NCBI RefSeq assembly: GCF_011303955.1
Contig: NZ_CP049886.1
Location: forward strand, 868,001-932,000
Source: Vagococcus coleopterorum
GTDB taxonomy: Bacteria; Bacillota; Bacilli; Lactobacillales; Vagococcaceae
DNA length: 64,000 nucleotides
Reading direction: 5' to 3'
Shown: in pieces, positions 42,899 to 52,335 of the stretch
How positions within the stretch are numbered: the first letter of the stretch is position 1
How the letters are laid out: every line of letters begins with the position of its first letter
Made by a program: the position numbers and the translations under genes
Notes under the pieces: generated by a model
The model's database searches: none
What the model was told of the DNA's origin: nothing
The model's input: only the letters and a program-made list of their open reading frames with translations

Positions 42899-44254
42899 AT
42901 GGGAAAATATTTTGGAACTGATGGCGTTCGTGGGATTGCCAATCAAGAATTAACACCAGAATTAGCATTTAAATTAGGACGTTTTGGTGGTTATGTCTTA
43001 ACGCAACACATTGAAGAAGGAACACAACCGAGTGTTTTAGTTGGTCGTGATACTCGTATTTCAGGTCAATTATTAGAGCAAGCTTTAATTTCAGGTTTGA
43101 TTTCAGTTGGGATTGAAGTGTTCTCTTTAGGAGTTATTTCAACTCCAGCGGTTTCATATTTAACGAGAACTCAAAAAGCTTCAGCAGGTGTGATGATTTC
43201 AGCCTCGCATAATCCGGCGCAAGATAATGGGATTAAATTCTTTGGACCAGATGGTTTTAAATTAGTTGATGCTCAAGAAGCAGAAATTGAAGTGTTGTTA
43301 GATGCAGAAGAAGATACATTGCCACGTCCATCTGCCGATGGTCTAGGAACGTTAGATGAATTCCCAGAAGGTGTTTTACGTTATGCAAAATTCTTAACCG
43401 AAACAATTGATGGTGATTTTGAGGGAATTAAAATTTGTTTAGACGGTGCTCATGGAGCCACAACACCATTAGTTGATCGTGTATTTGCGGATTTAGAAGC
43501 TGACTTTTATACAATGGGAACTAATCCAAATGGTTTAAACATTAATGATGGAGTTGGTTCAACACACCCTGAAAAATTAGCTGAATTTGTTCTTGAAAAA
43601 GGAGCGAATGTTGGGCTTGCCTTTGATGGAGATGGCGATCGTGTGATTGCTGTTGATGAAAAAGGGCAAATCGTTGATGGCGATAAAATCATGTTTATCT
43701 GTGGTAAGTACTTATATAGCCAAGGTAAATTGAAAAAGAACACAATTGTTTCAACGGTAATGAGTAACTTAGGATTCCATAAAGCGGTAGAAGCTGAAGG
43801 AATGGTTGCTTTAGCAACTCAAGTAGGTGACCGTTATGTTGTAGAAGAAATGAGAAATAATGGTTATAACTTCGGTGGGGAACAATCAGGCCACATGATT
43901 TTCTTAGATCACAATACAACTGGTGATGGGATGTTATCAGGAATTCAATTAATTAATGTTATGAAAGAAACGGGTAAAACTTTATCTGAATTAGCAGCAG
44001 AAGTTGAAGAATACCCACAAAAATTAGTGAATATTAAAGTATCGAATAAAAATGGTGCGATGGAAGTGCCAGCAATCAAAGCAGCGATTGATGCAGCTGA
44101 AGCTGAAATGAATGGTGACGGACGTATCCTTGTTCGACCTTCAGGTACTGAACCATTACTTCGTGTGATGGCTGAAGCGCCAACGAAAGAAAAAGTTGAT
44201 TACTATGTTGATCAGATTGCAGAAGTTGTTCGTCAAGAAATTGGAATTGACTAA
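42899..44254 (+). CDS. glmM: Phosphoglucosamine mutase
   Basis: The 451-residue enzyme interconverts glucosamine-6-phosphate and glucosamine-1-phosphate for UDP-GlcNAc synthesis. It shows the phosphoserine loop SASHNP (active Ser103), the metal loop [11 protein letters not shown] and the C-terminal [12 protein letters not shown]. GlmM also binds and inhibits CdaA in several Firmicutes. It ends the cda operon. Confidence 0.97.
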   Translation: MGKYFGTDGVRGIANQELTPELAFKLGRFGGYVLTQHIEEGTQPSVLVGRDTRISGQLLEQALISGLISVGIEVFSLGVISTPAVSYLTRTQKASAGVMISASHNPAQDNGIKFFGPDGFKLVDAQEAEIEVLLDAEEDTLPRPSADGLGTLDEFPEGVLRYAKFLTETIDGDFEGIKICLDGAHGATTPLVDRVFADLEADFYTMGTNPNGLNINDGVGSTHPEKLAEFVLEKGANVGLAFDGDGDRVIAVDEKGQIVDGDKIMFICGKYLYSQGKLKKNTIVSTVMSNLGFHKAVEAEGMVALATQVGDRYVVEEMRNNGYNFGGEQSGHMIFLDHNTTGDGMLSGIQLINVMKETGKTLSELAAEVEEYPQKLVNIKVSNKNGAMEVPAIKAAIDAAEAEMNGDGRILVRPSGTEPLLRVMAEAPTKEKVDYYVDQIAEVVRQEIGID

Positions 44255-44286
44255 AAAGACAAGAGCTTAGCTCTTGTCTTTTTTTG
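44255..44286 (+). terminator. Intrinsic terminator after glmM
   Basis: AAAGACAAGAGC-TTA-GCTCTTGTCTTT followed by TTTT. Confidence 0.95.
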
Positions 44287-44404
44287 TATACCAATAAATT
44301 ATTATAACTATACCAATTTTATTTTTGTTGACAAAACGCTAATATAAAGTTATTCTTATATCTGTTTCCAGATAGTTTTTACCCGGTATACGTCTATACC
44401 AATT
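44286..44404 (+). promoter_or_regulatory. glmS promoter with NagR-like operators
   Basis: TTGACA (44328-44333) and TATTCT (44351-44356) have a 17-base spacer. Three sites share the CTATACCAAT half-site expected for NagR/DasR-type GntR regulators: 44286-44295 (GTATACCAAT), 44307-44317 (ACTATACCAAT), and 44385-44404 containing the dyad GGTATA-CGTC-TATACC. The last lies directly before the ribozyme, in the transcribed leader. The arrangement would give repression by a GlcNAc/GlcN-6-P-sensing regulator in addition to the ribozyme. This gap is over 300 bases and contains no gene. Confidence 0.72.
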
Positions 44405-44556
44405 ATTAAAAAGCGCCAGACCTTTTACAGGTGACGAGGAGAGAGCTTATCGAAATATTCGGCGGGTAGCTCTAGGGACTGCACTCTACAGACTAGTCTA
44501 AAAGTTAGTTGGAAAACTATAACAAAAAACTAGTCACGCAGCTGGAAAACTAAATT
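44405..44556 (+). ncRNA. glmS ribozyme/riboswitch
   Basis: The leader contains the core AAAGCGCCAGA at 44410-44420, GGTGACGAGGAGAGAGCTTA at 44430-44449 and ATTCGGCGGGTAGCTC (44457-44472), which match the P1-P2.1 core of the glmS ribozyme. Predicted self-cleavage is before the G at 44413. Glucosamine-6-phosphate acts as the cofactor, and cleavage triggers mRNA decay and lowers GlmS. The 3' limit is approximate. The position upstream of glmS is diagnostic. Confidence 0.95.
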
Positions 44557-44576
44557 ATTGAAAGAAGGAAATGTAA

Positions 44577-46391
44577 ATGTGCGGAATTGTCGGGATTGTT
44601 GGGAATCAGAATGCGAAAGAAATTTTATTAACAGGTTTAGAGAAATTAGAGTATCGTGGTTATGACTCAGCGGGGATTTTTGTGTCAGAATCTGAAAATG
44701 AAGGCCAATTAATTAAAGCAGTAGGCCGTATTGCTAACTTGCGCGAGAAAGTTTCAGCTGATGTTAATGGGACAGCCGGGATTGGTCACACACGTTGGGC
44801 AACTCATGGTGTGCCATCAGAAACAAATGCTCACCCTCATACATCGAGCAATGAACGTTTTGTTTTAGTTCACAATGGCGTGATTGAAAACTATGAAGAA
44901 ATCAAAACTGATTATTTAGCAGGTGTTAATTTAATTGGTGAGACAGATACGGAAGTTGCCATTCAATTGATTAATGTCTTAGCTGAAAAAGAAAACTTAT
45001 CAGCTAAAGAAGCTTTCAAAAAAGCTTTAACAATTATCAAAGGATCATACGCTTTTGCGATGATGGAAAGCAATCAACCAGAAGTGATTTATGTTGCTAA
45101 AAACAAAAGTCCGTTATTGATTGGATTAGGTGATAGCTTTAATGTGGTTTGTAGTGACGCTATGGCGATGATTACTGAAACGAAAGAGTTCGTTGAAATT
45201 ATGGACGGAGAATTAGTAATTGTTGAAGCAGATAAAATTACCATTGAAAACCAAGCTGGTGAAACGATTAATCGTGATTCATACGAAGCTAAAATCGATG
45301 TTGCTGATATGGATAAAGGTACATATGAACACTACATGTTAAAAGAAGTGGATGAACAACCTGCTGTCATGCGTCGTTTAGTCCAAGAGTATACAAATGA
45401 AAAAGGTGAATTAGTTGTTGATGAAGCAATCACATCACGTATTCAAAAAGCTGATCGCATTTATATTGTCGCTTGTGGAACAAGCTGGCATGCAGGTTTA
45501 GTTGGTAAACAACTAATTGAAAAAGTGGCTGAAATTCCAGTAGAAGTTCACGTTGCAAGTGAGTTTGCTTACAATATGCCACTTATTTCTAAAAATCCAT
45601 TCTTTATTTTTATCAGTCAAAGTGGTGAAACGGCAGATAGTCGTCAAGTTTTAGTTCGTGTCAATGAATTGGGATACGAGTCAATGACAATGACGAACGT
45701 TCCAGGCTCAACCTTATCTCGTGAAGCAAATCATACGATGTTATTGCATGCAGGACCTGAGATTGCAGTTGCTTCTACCAAAGCTTATACAGCACAAATT
45801 GCTACATTGGCAATTTTAGCTAAAGCGACAGGAATGGTTAAAGGAACAGCAGTTGCTAAAGAGTTTAACTTAGTAAAAGAATTAAGTTTAGTTGCTACAG
45901 GAATGGAACGTCTTGTTGGAGAAAAAGAACATATTTCTGATCTAGTAAAAGCTAATTTAGAAACAACTCGTAACGCTTTTTACATCGGTCGCGGAATGGA
46001 CTATTTTGTTTCAATGGAAGCTGCGCTTAAATTGAAAGAAATTTCATACATTCAAGCAGAAGGTTTTGCTGCTGGTGAATTGAAACATGGAACAATTGCT
46101 TTGATTGAAGAGGGAACACCGGTAATTGGTATTATTACTGACGAAGTCATGGGTAGTCATACTCGTGGTAACTTGAAAGAAGTGGAAAGCCGTGGAGCAG
46201 CAACAGTCGTTGTTTCAATGGAAGGTTTTGAAAAAGAAGGCGATCACATTGTTTTACCTCACGTTCACGAGTTGTTAACACCGCTTGTTAGTGTCGTGCC
46301 GATTCAGTTGATTGCTTATTATGCAAGTTTACACCGTGGTCTAGATGTAGATAAACCACGTAACTTAGCTAAAAGTGTGACAGTCGAATAA
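44577..46391 (+). CDS. glmS: Glutamine--fructose-6-phosphate aminotransferase (isomerizing)
   Basis: The 604-residue enzyme makes glucosamine-6-phosphate. Its N-terminal glutaminase domain begins with the catalytic Cys2 ([10 protein letters not shown]), with EYRGYDSAG, and two SIS domains follow ([13 protein letters not shown] and ASTKAYTAQ). RBS GAAGGAAAT precedes the ATG. Expression is controlled by the ribozyme and by NagR-like boxes. Confidence 0.97.
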   Translation: MCGIVGIVGNQNAKEILLTGLEKLEYRGYDSAGIFVSESENEGQLIKAVGRIANLREKVSADVNGTAGIGHTRWATHGVPSETNAHPHTSSNERFVLVHNGVIENYEEIKTDYLAGVNLIGETDTEVAIQLINVLAEKENLSAKEAFKKALTIIKGSYAFAMMESNQPEVIYVAKNKSPLLIGLGDSFNVVCSDAMAMITETKEFVEIMDGELVIVEADKITIENQAGETINRDSYEAKIDVADMDKGTYEHYMLKEVDEQPAVMRRLVQEYTNEKGELVVDEAITSRIQKADRIYIVACGTSWHAGLVGKQLIEKVAEIPVEVHVASEFAYNMPLISKNPFFIFISQSGETADSRQVLVRVNELGYESMTMTNVPGSTLSREANHTMLLHAGPEIAVASTKAYTAQIATLAILAKATGMVKGTAVAKEFNLVKELSLVATGMERLVGEKEHISDLVKANLETTRNAFYIGRGMDYFVSMEAALKLKEISYIQAEGFAAGELKHGTIALIEEGTPVIGIITDEVMGSHTRGNLKEVESRGAATVVVSMEGFEKEGDHIVLPHVHELLTPLVSVVPIQLIAYYASLHRGLDVDKPRNLAKSVTVE

Positions 46392-46395
46392 TCTT

Positions 46396-46427
46396 AAAAC
46401 TATCATCGTAAGGTGATAGTTTTTTTG
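46396..46427 (+). terminator. Intrinsic terminator after glmS
   Basis: AAAACTATCA-TCGTAAGG-TGATAGTTTT followed by TTTT. Confidence 0.85.
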
Positions 46428-46436
46428 TTTATTTTT

Positions 46437-46490
46437 TTGGTCTAGACCTTGAACAAATGCCAAGTTGGGTGTATGATTGGACTATACCAA
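46437..46490 (+). promoter_or_regulatory. nagB promoter with two NagR-like operators
   Basis: TTGAAC (46449-46454) and TATGAT (46472-46477) have a 17-base spacer. TTGGTCTAGACCTT at 46437-46450 contains the perfect GGTCTAGACC core of the dre/NagR box and overlaps the -35; TTGGACTATACCAA at 46477-46490 is a second, weaker box just past the -10. Bracketing of the promoter suggests repression relieved by an amino-sugar phosphate. No nagR gene is in this window. Confidence 0.75.
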
Positions 46491-46509
46491 AAACAGTGGA
46501 GGTTATGTC

Positions 46510-47220
46510 ATGGAAATTATTAAAGTTCAGGATCAAGTTGCAGGCGGAAAAAAAGCCTTTGAATTAATTAAAGAGGGAATGGAAAACGACTCAGCTAAAG
46601 TTTTAGGCTTAGCGACAGGTAGTTCTCCAATTACGATGTATCAAGAAATGGTAGCTAGTGATCTGGATTTTTCTGATATGACAGCTATTAACTTAGATGA
46701 ATATGTTGGTTTAAAAGGAACAGATGAACAAAGTTATCGTTTCTTTATGAATGATAAATTATTTAATCACAAACCGTTTAAAGCATCTTATGTACCAGAT
46801 GGTATGGCAACGGATGAAAAGGCGGAGTGTGATCGTTATGATGAAATTATTGCCAACAACCCAATTGATATTCAAATTTTAGGAATCGGTACAAATGGTC
46901 ATATTGGTTTTAATGAACCAGGCACACCTTTTGATTCTCAAACAAGACGAGTTGGTTTAGTTGAATCGACAATTGAATCAAACAAGCGCTTCTTTGATAA
47001 AAAAGAAGACGTTCCTACAGAAGCATATTCAATGGGGATTGGTTCAATTATGAAAGCTAAAAAAATTATTTTAGTTGCTTATGGCGAAAGCAAAATTGAC
47101 GCCCTTAAAGGAATGGTTGAAGGGCCGATTTCAACAGACTGTCCAGCGAGCATTCTGCAAAAACATGATAATGTTGTCTTAATCGCAGATGAAGCAGCCC
47201 TAGCAGGTTTATCTAAATAA
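46510..47220 (+). CDS. nagB: Glucosamine-6-phosphate deaminase
   Basis: ATG at 46510 has GGAGG 7 bases upstream. The 236-residue enzyme has the family motifs LDEYVGL and [17 protein letters not shown], and converts glucosamine-6-phosphate to fructose-6-phosphate and ammonia. It runs opposite to GlmS, so it should be repressed when GlmS is needed. The short, non-allosteric length is typical of Firmicutes. Confidence 0.96.
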   Translation: MEIIKVQDQVAGGKKAFELIKEGMENDSAKVLGLATGSSPITMYQEMVASDLDFSDMTAINLDEYVGLKGTDEQSYRFFMNDKLFNHKPFKASYVPDGMATDEKAECDRYDEIIANNPIDIQILGIGTNGHIGFNEPGTPFDSQTRRVGLVESTIESNKRFFDKKEDVPTEAYSMGIGSIMKAKKIILVAYGESKIDALKGMVEGPISTDCPASILQKHDNVVLIADEAALAGLSK

Positions 47221-47222
47221 AC

Positions 47223-47257
47223 AAAAAACACGATAACAATTGTTATCGTGTTTTTTA
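47223..47257 (+). terminator. Intrinsic terminator after nagB
   Basis: AACACGATAACAATTGTTAT starts a palindromic hairpin closing with CGTGTT and followed by TTTT. Confidence 0.93.
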
Positions 47258-47337
47258 TTACGTGAAAAGCCATGGTCTTTCCGAGGGAAATTTGTTAGAA
47301 TACAAGGATAAGATTATTCTGATAATGAGGTGCTGAA

Positions 47338-48444
47338 ATGAAGTTATCACAAGTAGTAGAAGAGTTTTTAAATACAGGTATGGATGCAGGCGGTTGGATG
47401 GTTTTAGATCGCTTGTATTTACGTAATCGTTTGTTTGGCTTATTAGAATTATCACCTGCAGAATGTGAAGAGAAAGATATCCTTGTTGAAGGTGATGATT
47501 ACTTAGGAGCGTTAGTAACATTTCAAAAAGAGCGTGGTTTGAGAGCAGATCAACTGGCTGATTTAGTCACGCCGCCACCATCTGTGCTGAACGCCTTGTT
47601 TGCTCAACGTTATGAAAAAGATCCGGTAGATGCTACCACCTATTTCTGCGGAATCAATCAAGGAAATAAACAAGTCTCGGACGTCCAAAGTTCAACTAGC
47701 TTAGATTCGAAATTTGGTTCAGTACTATCTTTTGAAAAAGGGAAAAACAAACCTGTTGAAGCAGCTTATCCAACGTGTACTTATTGTATGGAACGTGAAG
47801 GGTTTATTTCAACGGATGAGCAAGATTCAAGCTTGACGAAACGAATGATTAGAATGAACTTAGATGGTCAAACTTGGAATTATCATTTTTCCGATCAACA
47901 GTATTGGCAAGAAGATGCCTTGTTTACATCTGAAAATCATCATCAACAGGTGACGTTGAATGAAAAAATTAATCATCTTAATCAGTTGAAAGGGCTGTTT
48001 GAACATTACTTTGTAGCAAGCTTAGCAAAGGACGTAACGCACCCTCATTACATTGGCGGGGTTGCGAGCTTGCCGATAATGGCAGCGGCAGAAAAAGTGT
48101 TGTCTATATCAGAGTTGTTCAACCAAGTTGAATTGTTTGAAGTGGTGTGGCCAGTGACAAGTTTGCGCTTGAAATCGACAGATCGCCAACAATTAAAATT
48201 ATTAGAAGAATTTGTGGTTGCCAAGTGGCAAGGTTTTAATGAAACGGATCCGACAATTATCAAATATTCAAAAGATGGTAAATTACAAACGGATATTATT
48301 TTCCATCAGATGACAGATTCTGCGGATATGGTTTTAGGGGTATTAGCAGAACAGCAAACAGTGAAAGAGTTTGAAGCGTTAGAGACTTTAGATATGTTTA
48401 AAGCAAAAGGCTTGGCATTGGCTGAATTTATTAAAGGGATGTAA
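47338..48444 (+). CDS. Divergent galactose-1-phosphate uridylyltransferase-like protein, altered active site
   Basis: Several segments of this 368-residue protein resemble class II (Firmicute) GalT: AAYPTCTYCMEREGF (142-156) for the zinc-ribbon-like CxxC region, MIRMNLDGQTWNYHFSDQQY for the substrate strand, and FEHYF leading to the catalytic loop. That loop reads THPHYIGG instead of SHDHFQGG, so the Gln is lost, and the preceding segment is shorter. It is shorter than full class II GalT, which is near 490 residues. No galK or galE is nearby. A role other than galactose metabolism is likely; the family call is inference from motifs. Confidence 0.6.
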   Translation: MKLSQVVEEFLNTGMDAGGWMVLDRLYLRNRLFGLLELSPAECEEKDILVEGDDYLGALVTFQKERGLRADQLADLVTPPPSVLNALFAQRYEKDPVDATTYFCGINQGNKQVSDVQSSTSLDSKFGSVLSFEKGKNKPVEAAYPTCTYCMEREGFISTDEQDSSLTKRMIRMNLDGQTWNYHFSDQQYWQEDALFTSENHHQQVTLNEKINHLNQLKGLFEHYFVASLAKDVTHPHYIGGVASLPIMAAAEKVLSISELFNQVELFEVVWPVTSLRLKSTDRQQLKLLEEFVVAKWQGFNETDPTIIKYSKDGKLQTDIIFHQMTDSADMVLGVLAEQQTVKEFEALETLDMFKAKGLALAEFIKGM

Positions 48445-48464
48445 GCAAGAAGGGAGGGCTTAAA

Positions 48465-49208
48465 TTGAAAATTTTAGGAATCGATACGTCGAATCAAGGT
48501 TTAGGGGTAGCGCTTGTTGAAGACGGTGTTGTGATTGGGAATCACTTAGGTGAGAAAAGTAAAAATCACAGTGTTAGTTTAATGCCCGCTATCAATCAAG
48601 AAATGAAAAAAGCTGGTTGGAAACCAACTGATTTGAATAGAATCGTGGTTGCTTCAGGACCAGGTTCCTATACAGGGTTAAGAATAGGCGTGACAACAGC
48701 AAAAACATTAGCGTGGACATTAGGAATTGAGTTAGTGTCAGTTTCTAGTTTGGCAGCTATTGCCGCTAATTCGCGTGACTATGGTGGGTTGATTATCCCT
48801 TTGTTTGATGCCCGTCGTCAAAACATTTATACAGGTGCTTATCAGTGGCAATCAGGTGAATTAGTATCAGTGATTGCGGATAAACATACTTCTTTAATGG
48901 ATTGGTTGGCAGAGTTGCAAGCAACTGGTACAAAAGAGCTTCGGTTCGTGGGAGAAGATGTGATTAATTTTTCAGAAGCCATTAAAACTATTATCCCAAC
49001 AGCTGAATGTTGCGAAGAACAAGTGTTAAACCAAGTGGATGCCAGCTCGTTAGCTTTGCTAGGTGAAGATGCAGAACCAATTAAAGATATTCACGGCTTC
49101 ACGCCTAATTATTTAAAACGTGTTGAAGCAGAAGAAAATTGGTTGAAAGAAAATCAAGACACTGTCCAAACATATGTTGAAAAGGTTAGTTATGACAATG
49201 ATAAATAA
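48465..49208 (+). CDS. tsaB: tRNA threonylcarbamoyladenosine biosynthesis protein TsaB
   Basis: The 247-residue ASKHA-fold protein starts MKILGIDTSNQGLGVALVED and has ASGPGSYTGLRIG. TsaB forms a complex with TsaD and TsaE for t6A37 in ANN-decoding tRNAs. A TTG at 48465 is used, with GGAGGG upstream. The end overlaps the next gene by 17 bases. Confidence 0.94.
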   Translation: MKILGIDTSNQGLGVALVEDGVVIGNHLGEKSKNHSVSLMPAINQEMKKAGWKPTDLNRIVVASGPGSYTGLRIGVTTAKTLAWTLGIELVSVSSLAAIAANSRDYGGLIIPLFDARRQNIYTGAYQWQSGELVSVIADKHTSLMDWLAELQATGTKELRFVGEDVINFSEAIKTIIPTAECCEEQVLNQVDASSLALLGEDAEPIKDIHGFTPNYLKRVEAEENWLKENQDTVQTYVEKVSYDNDK

Positions 49209-49722
49209 TAAAGAACGCTTAGTTCAGCGGGTTATGCCTGAACGTCCAGTTGAAATAAATGGACAGGAATTTTTATTTAAAGAAATTGGTTATCAAGATA
49301 TTAAAAAATTAATGCAATTACAAAAAGAAGTCTACCGTGGACGGATTCCTTGGAGTCGTGCCGCGTTCCTAGAAGAGATGAACGAAGCTGCTCCAGTTTT
49401 CTATATGATGTTAATGGTGGCTAAAGAACCAGTTGCTTTTGTAACGGCTCGTTTTGCAGAGGGTGTGGGACAAATTTCAAATCTTGTTGTCAGCTCTGAT
49501 TTTCAACGACAGGGTCTGGCTTCATTCTTATTGGAACAAGTAAAAGAAATTGGCTGTGTTTATGGTGTCGAAAAATTAACATTGGAAGTTCGAGTTAGCA
49601 ATACCGCTGCTCAAGAGCTATATGCTAAATTAGGTTTTGAAACGATTGATCAAATAGAAAATTATTATTATAAAGAAAAAGAAGATGCGTATAAAATGCA
49701 TTACCTTTTGGAGGAAAAGTAA
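49192..49722 (+). CDS. GNAT acetyltransferase, RimI-like (first of two)
   Basis: ATG at 49192 lies 6 bases after AAAAGG, which is preferred over ATG at 49174. The 176-residue protein has the GNAT core (about 70-165) with the acetyl-CoA loop DFQRQGLASFL and a long N-terminal extension. It lies inside the tsaB-tsaD cluster, where rimI is usual, overlaps tsaB, and ends immediately before the next gene. Confidence 0.85.
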   Translation: MTMINNKERLVQRVMPERPVEINGQEFLFKEIGYQDIKKLMQLQKEVYRGRIPWSRAAFLEEMNEAAPVFYMMLMVAKEPVAFVTARFAEGVGQISNLVVSSDFQRQGLASFLLEQVKEIGCVYGVEKLTLEVRVSNTAAQELYAKLGFETIDQIENYYYKEKEDAYKMHYLLEEK

Positions 49723-50169
49723 ATGTCTACTGAACAAAGTTCTTGCGAATCATTAGCGAGAGGCCTTTGGCAATTAGCAGATGCTAGTTATGATTTTGGT
49801 TCGCCTTGGACGGCTGAACAATTTTTTGATGATTTAAGCAATGAGCGGTCGAATTATTTAACGCGATTAGAGGGGAATCAAGTGATTGGTTTTATTTCTT
49901 ACCGTCAAATGTTAGATGAAATTGAAATTGATAATATTGCTGTTTCGCCAAAAATGAAAGGGTGCGGAACAGCGCAATCTTTAATGGAAGAATTAGTTGA
50001 TATAGCAAAAGAAAATAAAGTTGTATCAGTTTATTTGGAGGTTAGATCGTTAAATGAAGCGGCAGTAAAATTTTATAAAAAAAATAAATTTATTAAAGTT
50101 GGCAAAAGAAAAGGCTATTATCATGGTCCAGATGATGATGGTATCTTAATGGTCAGACCTGTTAGATGA
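49723..50169 (+). CDS. rimI: Ribosomal-protein-alanine N-acetyltransferase RimI-like (second of two)
   Basis: The 148-residue GNAT protein has [20 protein letters not shown] followed by [13 protein letters not shown] and [16 protein letters not shown], close to RimI, which acetylates the N-terminus of S18. The start follows the previous stop immediately, with GAGGAAAAG as RBS. The canonical RxxGxG/A loop is KGCGTA with Lys in place of Arg/Gln. Confidence 0.85.
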   Translation: MSTEQSSCESLARGLWQLADASYDFGSPWTAEQFFDDLSNERSNYLTRLEGNQVIGFISYRQMLDEIEIDNIAVSPKMKGCGTAQSLMEELVDIAKENKVVSVYLEVRSLNEAAVKFYKKNKFIKVGKRKGYYHGPDDDGILMVRPVR

Positions 50170-50188
50170 AGAAAGTGAGGTGAGCGGT

Positions 50189-51199
50189 GTGACGAAAAAA
50201 TATTTATTAGCGATTGAAAGCAGTTGTGATGAAACCAGTGTAGCAATCATTTCAGATGATAATAAATTACAATCCAATGTAGTGGCTTCGCAAGTGTTAA
50301 GCCATCGTCGTTTTGGTGGGGTGGTACCAGAAGTTGCCAGCCGTCACCATGTTGAACAAATTACATTATGTATGGAAGAGGCACTTGTTGATGCGGGAAT
50401 TACAGTTGACCAGTTGAGTGCTGTTGCAGTCACAGAAGGGCCAGGATTAGTGGGAGCGTTATTGATCGGTGTTAGTGCTGCAAAAGCATTTGCTTGGGCT
50501 CATGACTTACCGCTTGTTCCAGTCAATCACATGGCAGGACATATTTATGCTGCTAGCTTAAAAGCCCCACTTGAGTTTCCTTTAATGGCACTACTTGTTA
50601 GTGGTGGGCATACTGAATTGGTTTACATGAAAGAACATGGCGAATATGAAATCATTGGCGAAACAAGAGATGATGCAGCTGGTGAAGCTTATGATAAGGT
50701 AGGACGTGTTCTGGGGTTAGCTTATCCTTCAGGCAAAGAAATTGATGAGTTGGCTCACGTGGGTGAAGATACCTTTGATTTCCCTAGAGGGATGATTAAA
50801 GAAGTTAATTTTGATTTTAGTTTTAGTGGCTTGAAAAGTTCATTTATTAATACCGTTCACAACGCTGAGCAAAAAGGTGAAACATTGATTAAAGAAAATC
50901 TTGCCGCGAGTTTTCAAGCAAGTGTAATTGATGTTTTAGTTTCTAAAGCATTGAGAGCGTGTCAAGAATACAACGTTAAGCAATTAGTATTAGCTGGTGG
51001 TGTGGCTGCGAATAAAGGATTGCGCAAAGCTTTGACAAAAGCTTTAGCAGAAGAATTGCCAAAAGTTGAATTAATTGTTCCAGATTTCCATCTTTGTGGA
51101 GATAATGCCGGAATGATTGCGGCTGCTGGATTAATTGAAAAAGAAAAAGGGTCACGAGCTGATTGGGATTTAAATGCCCAACCAGGATTGTCATTGTAA
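50189..51199 (+). CDS. tsaD: tRNA N6-adenosine threonylcarbamoyltransferase TsaD
   Basis: GTG at 50189 has GTGAGG 8 bases upstream and is preferred to GTG at 50180. The 336-residue ASKHA enzyme has metal-binding HMAGHIYA, the [11 protein letters not shown] loop and [10 protein letters not shown]. It transfers threonylcarbamoyl to A37, forming t6A. The partner TsaB is encoded three genes upstream; tsaE is not in the window. Confidence 0.96.
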   Translation: MTKKYLLAIESSCDETSVAIISDDNKLQSNVVASQVLSHRRFGGVVPEVASRHHVEQITLCMEEALVDAGITVDQLSAVAVTEGPGLVGALLIGVSAAKAFAWAHDLPLVPVNHMAGHIYAASLKAPLEFPLMALLVSGGHTELVYMKEHGEYEIIGETRDDAAGEAYDKVGRVLGLAYPSGKEIDELAHVGEDTFDFPRGMIKEVNFDFSFSGLKSSFINTVHNAEQKGETLIKENLAASFQASVIDVLVSKALRACQEYNVKQLVLAGGVAANKGLRKALTKALAEELPKVELIVPDFHLCGDNAGMIAAAGLIEKEKGSRADWDLNAQPGLSL

Positions 51200-51225
51200 A
51201 GAATAGCTTATGCTGTTCTTTTTTG
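51199..51225 (+). terminator. Intrinsic terminator after tsaD
   Basis: AGAATAGC-TTAT-GCTGTTCT followed by TTTT. Confidence 0.85.
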
Positions 51226-51248
51226 TTGTTTGATTACTGGATTAAGGC

Positions 51249-51277
51249 TTGAAATGATTGGTAAAATATTATATACT
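51249..51277 (+). promoter_or_regulatory. rpsB promoter
   Basis: TTGAAA (51249-51254) and TATACT (51272-51277) have a 17-base spacer. The transcript would carry a leader of about 125 bases, with GGTGCTTGCTTGCAAG and other small stems, which may hold an S2 autoregulatory element. Confidence 0.65.
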
Positions 51278-51406
51278 ATCAAAGGTATCAATTTAATTGA
51301 TGCTAAAACCACATCCTAAGGAATCGATAGAGGGGTGCTTGCTTGCAAGTTCTTTATCACATGAACTTAGGAGAGGAAAAATAAAAACCAAATGGAGGAA
51401 ACAAAA

Positions 51407-52189
51407 ATGGCAGTAATCTCAATGAAACAATTGTTAGAAGCCGGCGTTCACTTCGGTCACCAGACTCGTCGTTGGAACCCAAAAATGAAGAAATACATCT
51501 TCACAGAAAGAAATGGTATCTACATCATCGACTTACAAAAAACTGTACGTCTTGCTGACGATGCTTACAACTACATGAAGAAAGTCGCTGAAGATGGCGG
51601 CATTGCTTTATTCGTAGGAACTAAAAAACAAGCACAAGATGCTGTTAAAGATGAAGCTATCCGCTCTGGTCAATACTATGTAAACCACAGATGGTTAGGT
51701 GGAACTTTAACTAACTGGGATACTATCCAAAAACGTATCGCTCGCTTAAAAGAAATTAACAAAATGGAAGAAGATGGAACTTTCGATTTACTTCCTAAAA
51801 AAGAAGTTGCTGGTTTGAACAAACAACGTGACCGTCTTGAAAAATTCTTAGGTGGTATCGCTGATATGCCTAGAATTCCAGATGTAATGTTCATCGTTGA
51901 CCCTCGTAAAGAGCGTATCGCTGTTCAAGAAGCACAAAAATTAAACATTCCAATCGTTGCTATGGTTGATACTAACTGTGATCCAGATGAGATTGATGTT
52001 GTTATCCCATCTAACGATGATGCTATTCGTGCCGTTAAACTTATTGCTGGTAAAATGGCTGACGCTTTCATCGAAGGAAACCAAGGTGAAGATCAAGTCG
52101 TTGAAGAAACTTTCACTGAAGAAAAAGCTGACAATGCTTCAATCGAAGAAATTGTTGAAGTTGTTGAAGGCGACAACGCTGCAGAGTAA
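51407..52189 (+). CDS. rpsB: 30S ribosomal protein S2
   Basis: ATG at 51407, 8 bases after GGAGG, gives [20 protein letters not shown], the family start; an earlier in-frame ATG is ignored. The 260-residue protein has [21 protein letters not shown] and a long acidic C-terminal tail. The rpsB-tsf order is universal in Firmicutes. A termination/antitermination-like leader follows the gene. Confidence 0.97.
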   Translation: MAVISMKQLLEAGVHFGHQTRRWNPKMKKYIFTERNGIYIIDLQKTVRLADDAYNYMKKVAEDGGIALFVGTKKQAQDAVKDEAIRSGQYYVNHRWLGGTLTNWDTIQKRIARLKEINKMEEDGTFDLLPKKEVAGLNKQRDRLEKFLGGIADMPRIPDVMFIVDPRKERIAVQEAQKLNIPIVAMVDTNCDPDEIDVVIPSNDDAIRAVKLIAGKMADAFIEGNQGEDQVVEETFTEEKADNASIEEIVEVVEGDNAAE

Positions 52190-52211
52190 TCTGCTCGTTA
52201 ATTAAATAAAA

Positions 52212-52288
52212 CTTGAGACTGTCTCAAAGGCTATTGATCGGTAGGCGAATTTAAGTAGCCCAGTCTTCCTTTGAGGCAGTTTTTTTAA
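52212..52288 (+). promoter_or_regulatory. rpsB-tsf intergenic attenuator with alternative hairpins
   Basis: The long hairpin pairs ACTGTCTCAAAGG (52219-52231) with CCTTTGAGGCAGT (52268-52280) followed by TTTTTTT, a terminator shape. Its left arm overlaps the self-complementary TTGAGAC-T-GTCTCAA at 52212-52226, which could form a competing structure. It probably tunes read-through from rpsB into tsf. No separate promoter was confidently seen before tsf. Confidence 0.65.
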
Positions 52289-52335
52289 ATCAATTATCGC
52301 GTTTGTCAAAACGCTAACTTTAGGAGGAAATTAGA

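Noticed and set aside
44401-44576. T-box or other amino-acid riboswitch before glmS
   Set aside because: The conserved blocks match the glmS ribozyme core, and no T-box sequence was seen.
51957-52205. Overlapping plus-strand frame inside rpsB, 82 codons
   Set aside because: It is the shifted shadow of a highly expressed gene, with a Leu/Lys-rich translation and no ribosome binding site.
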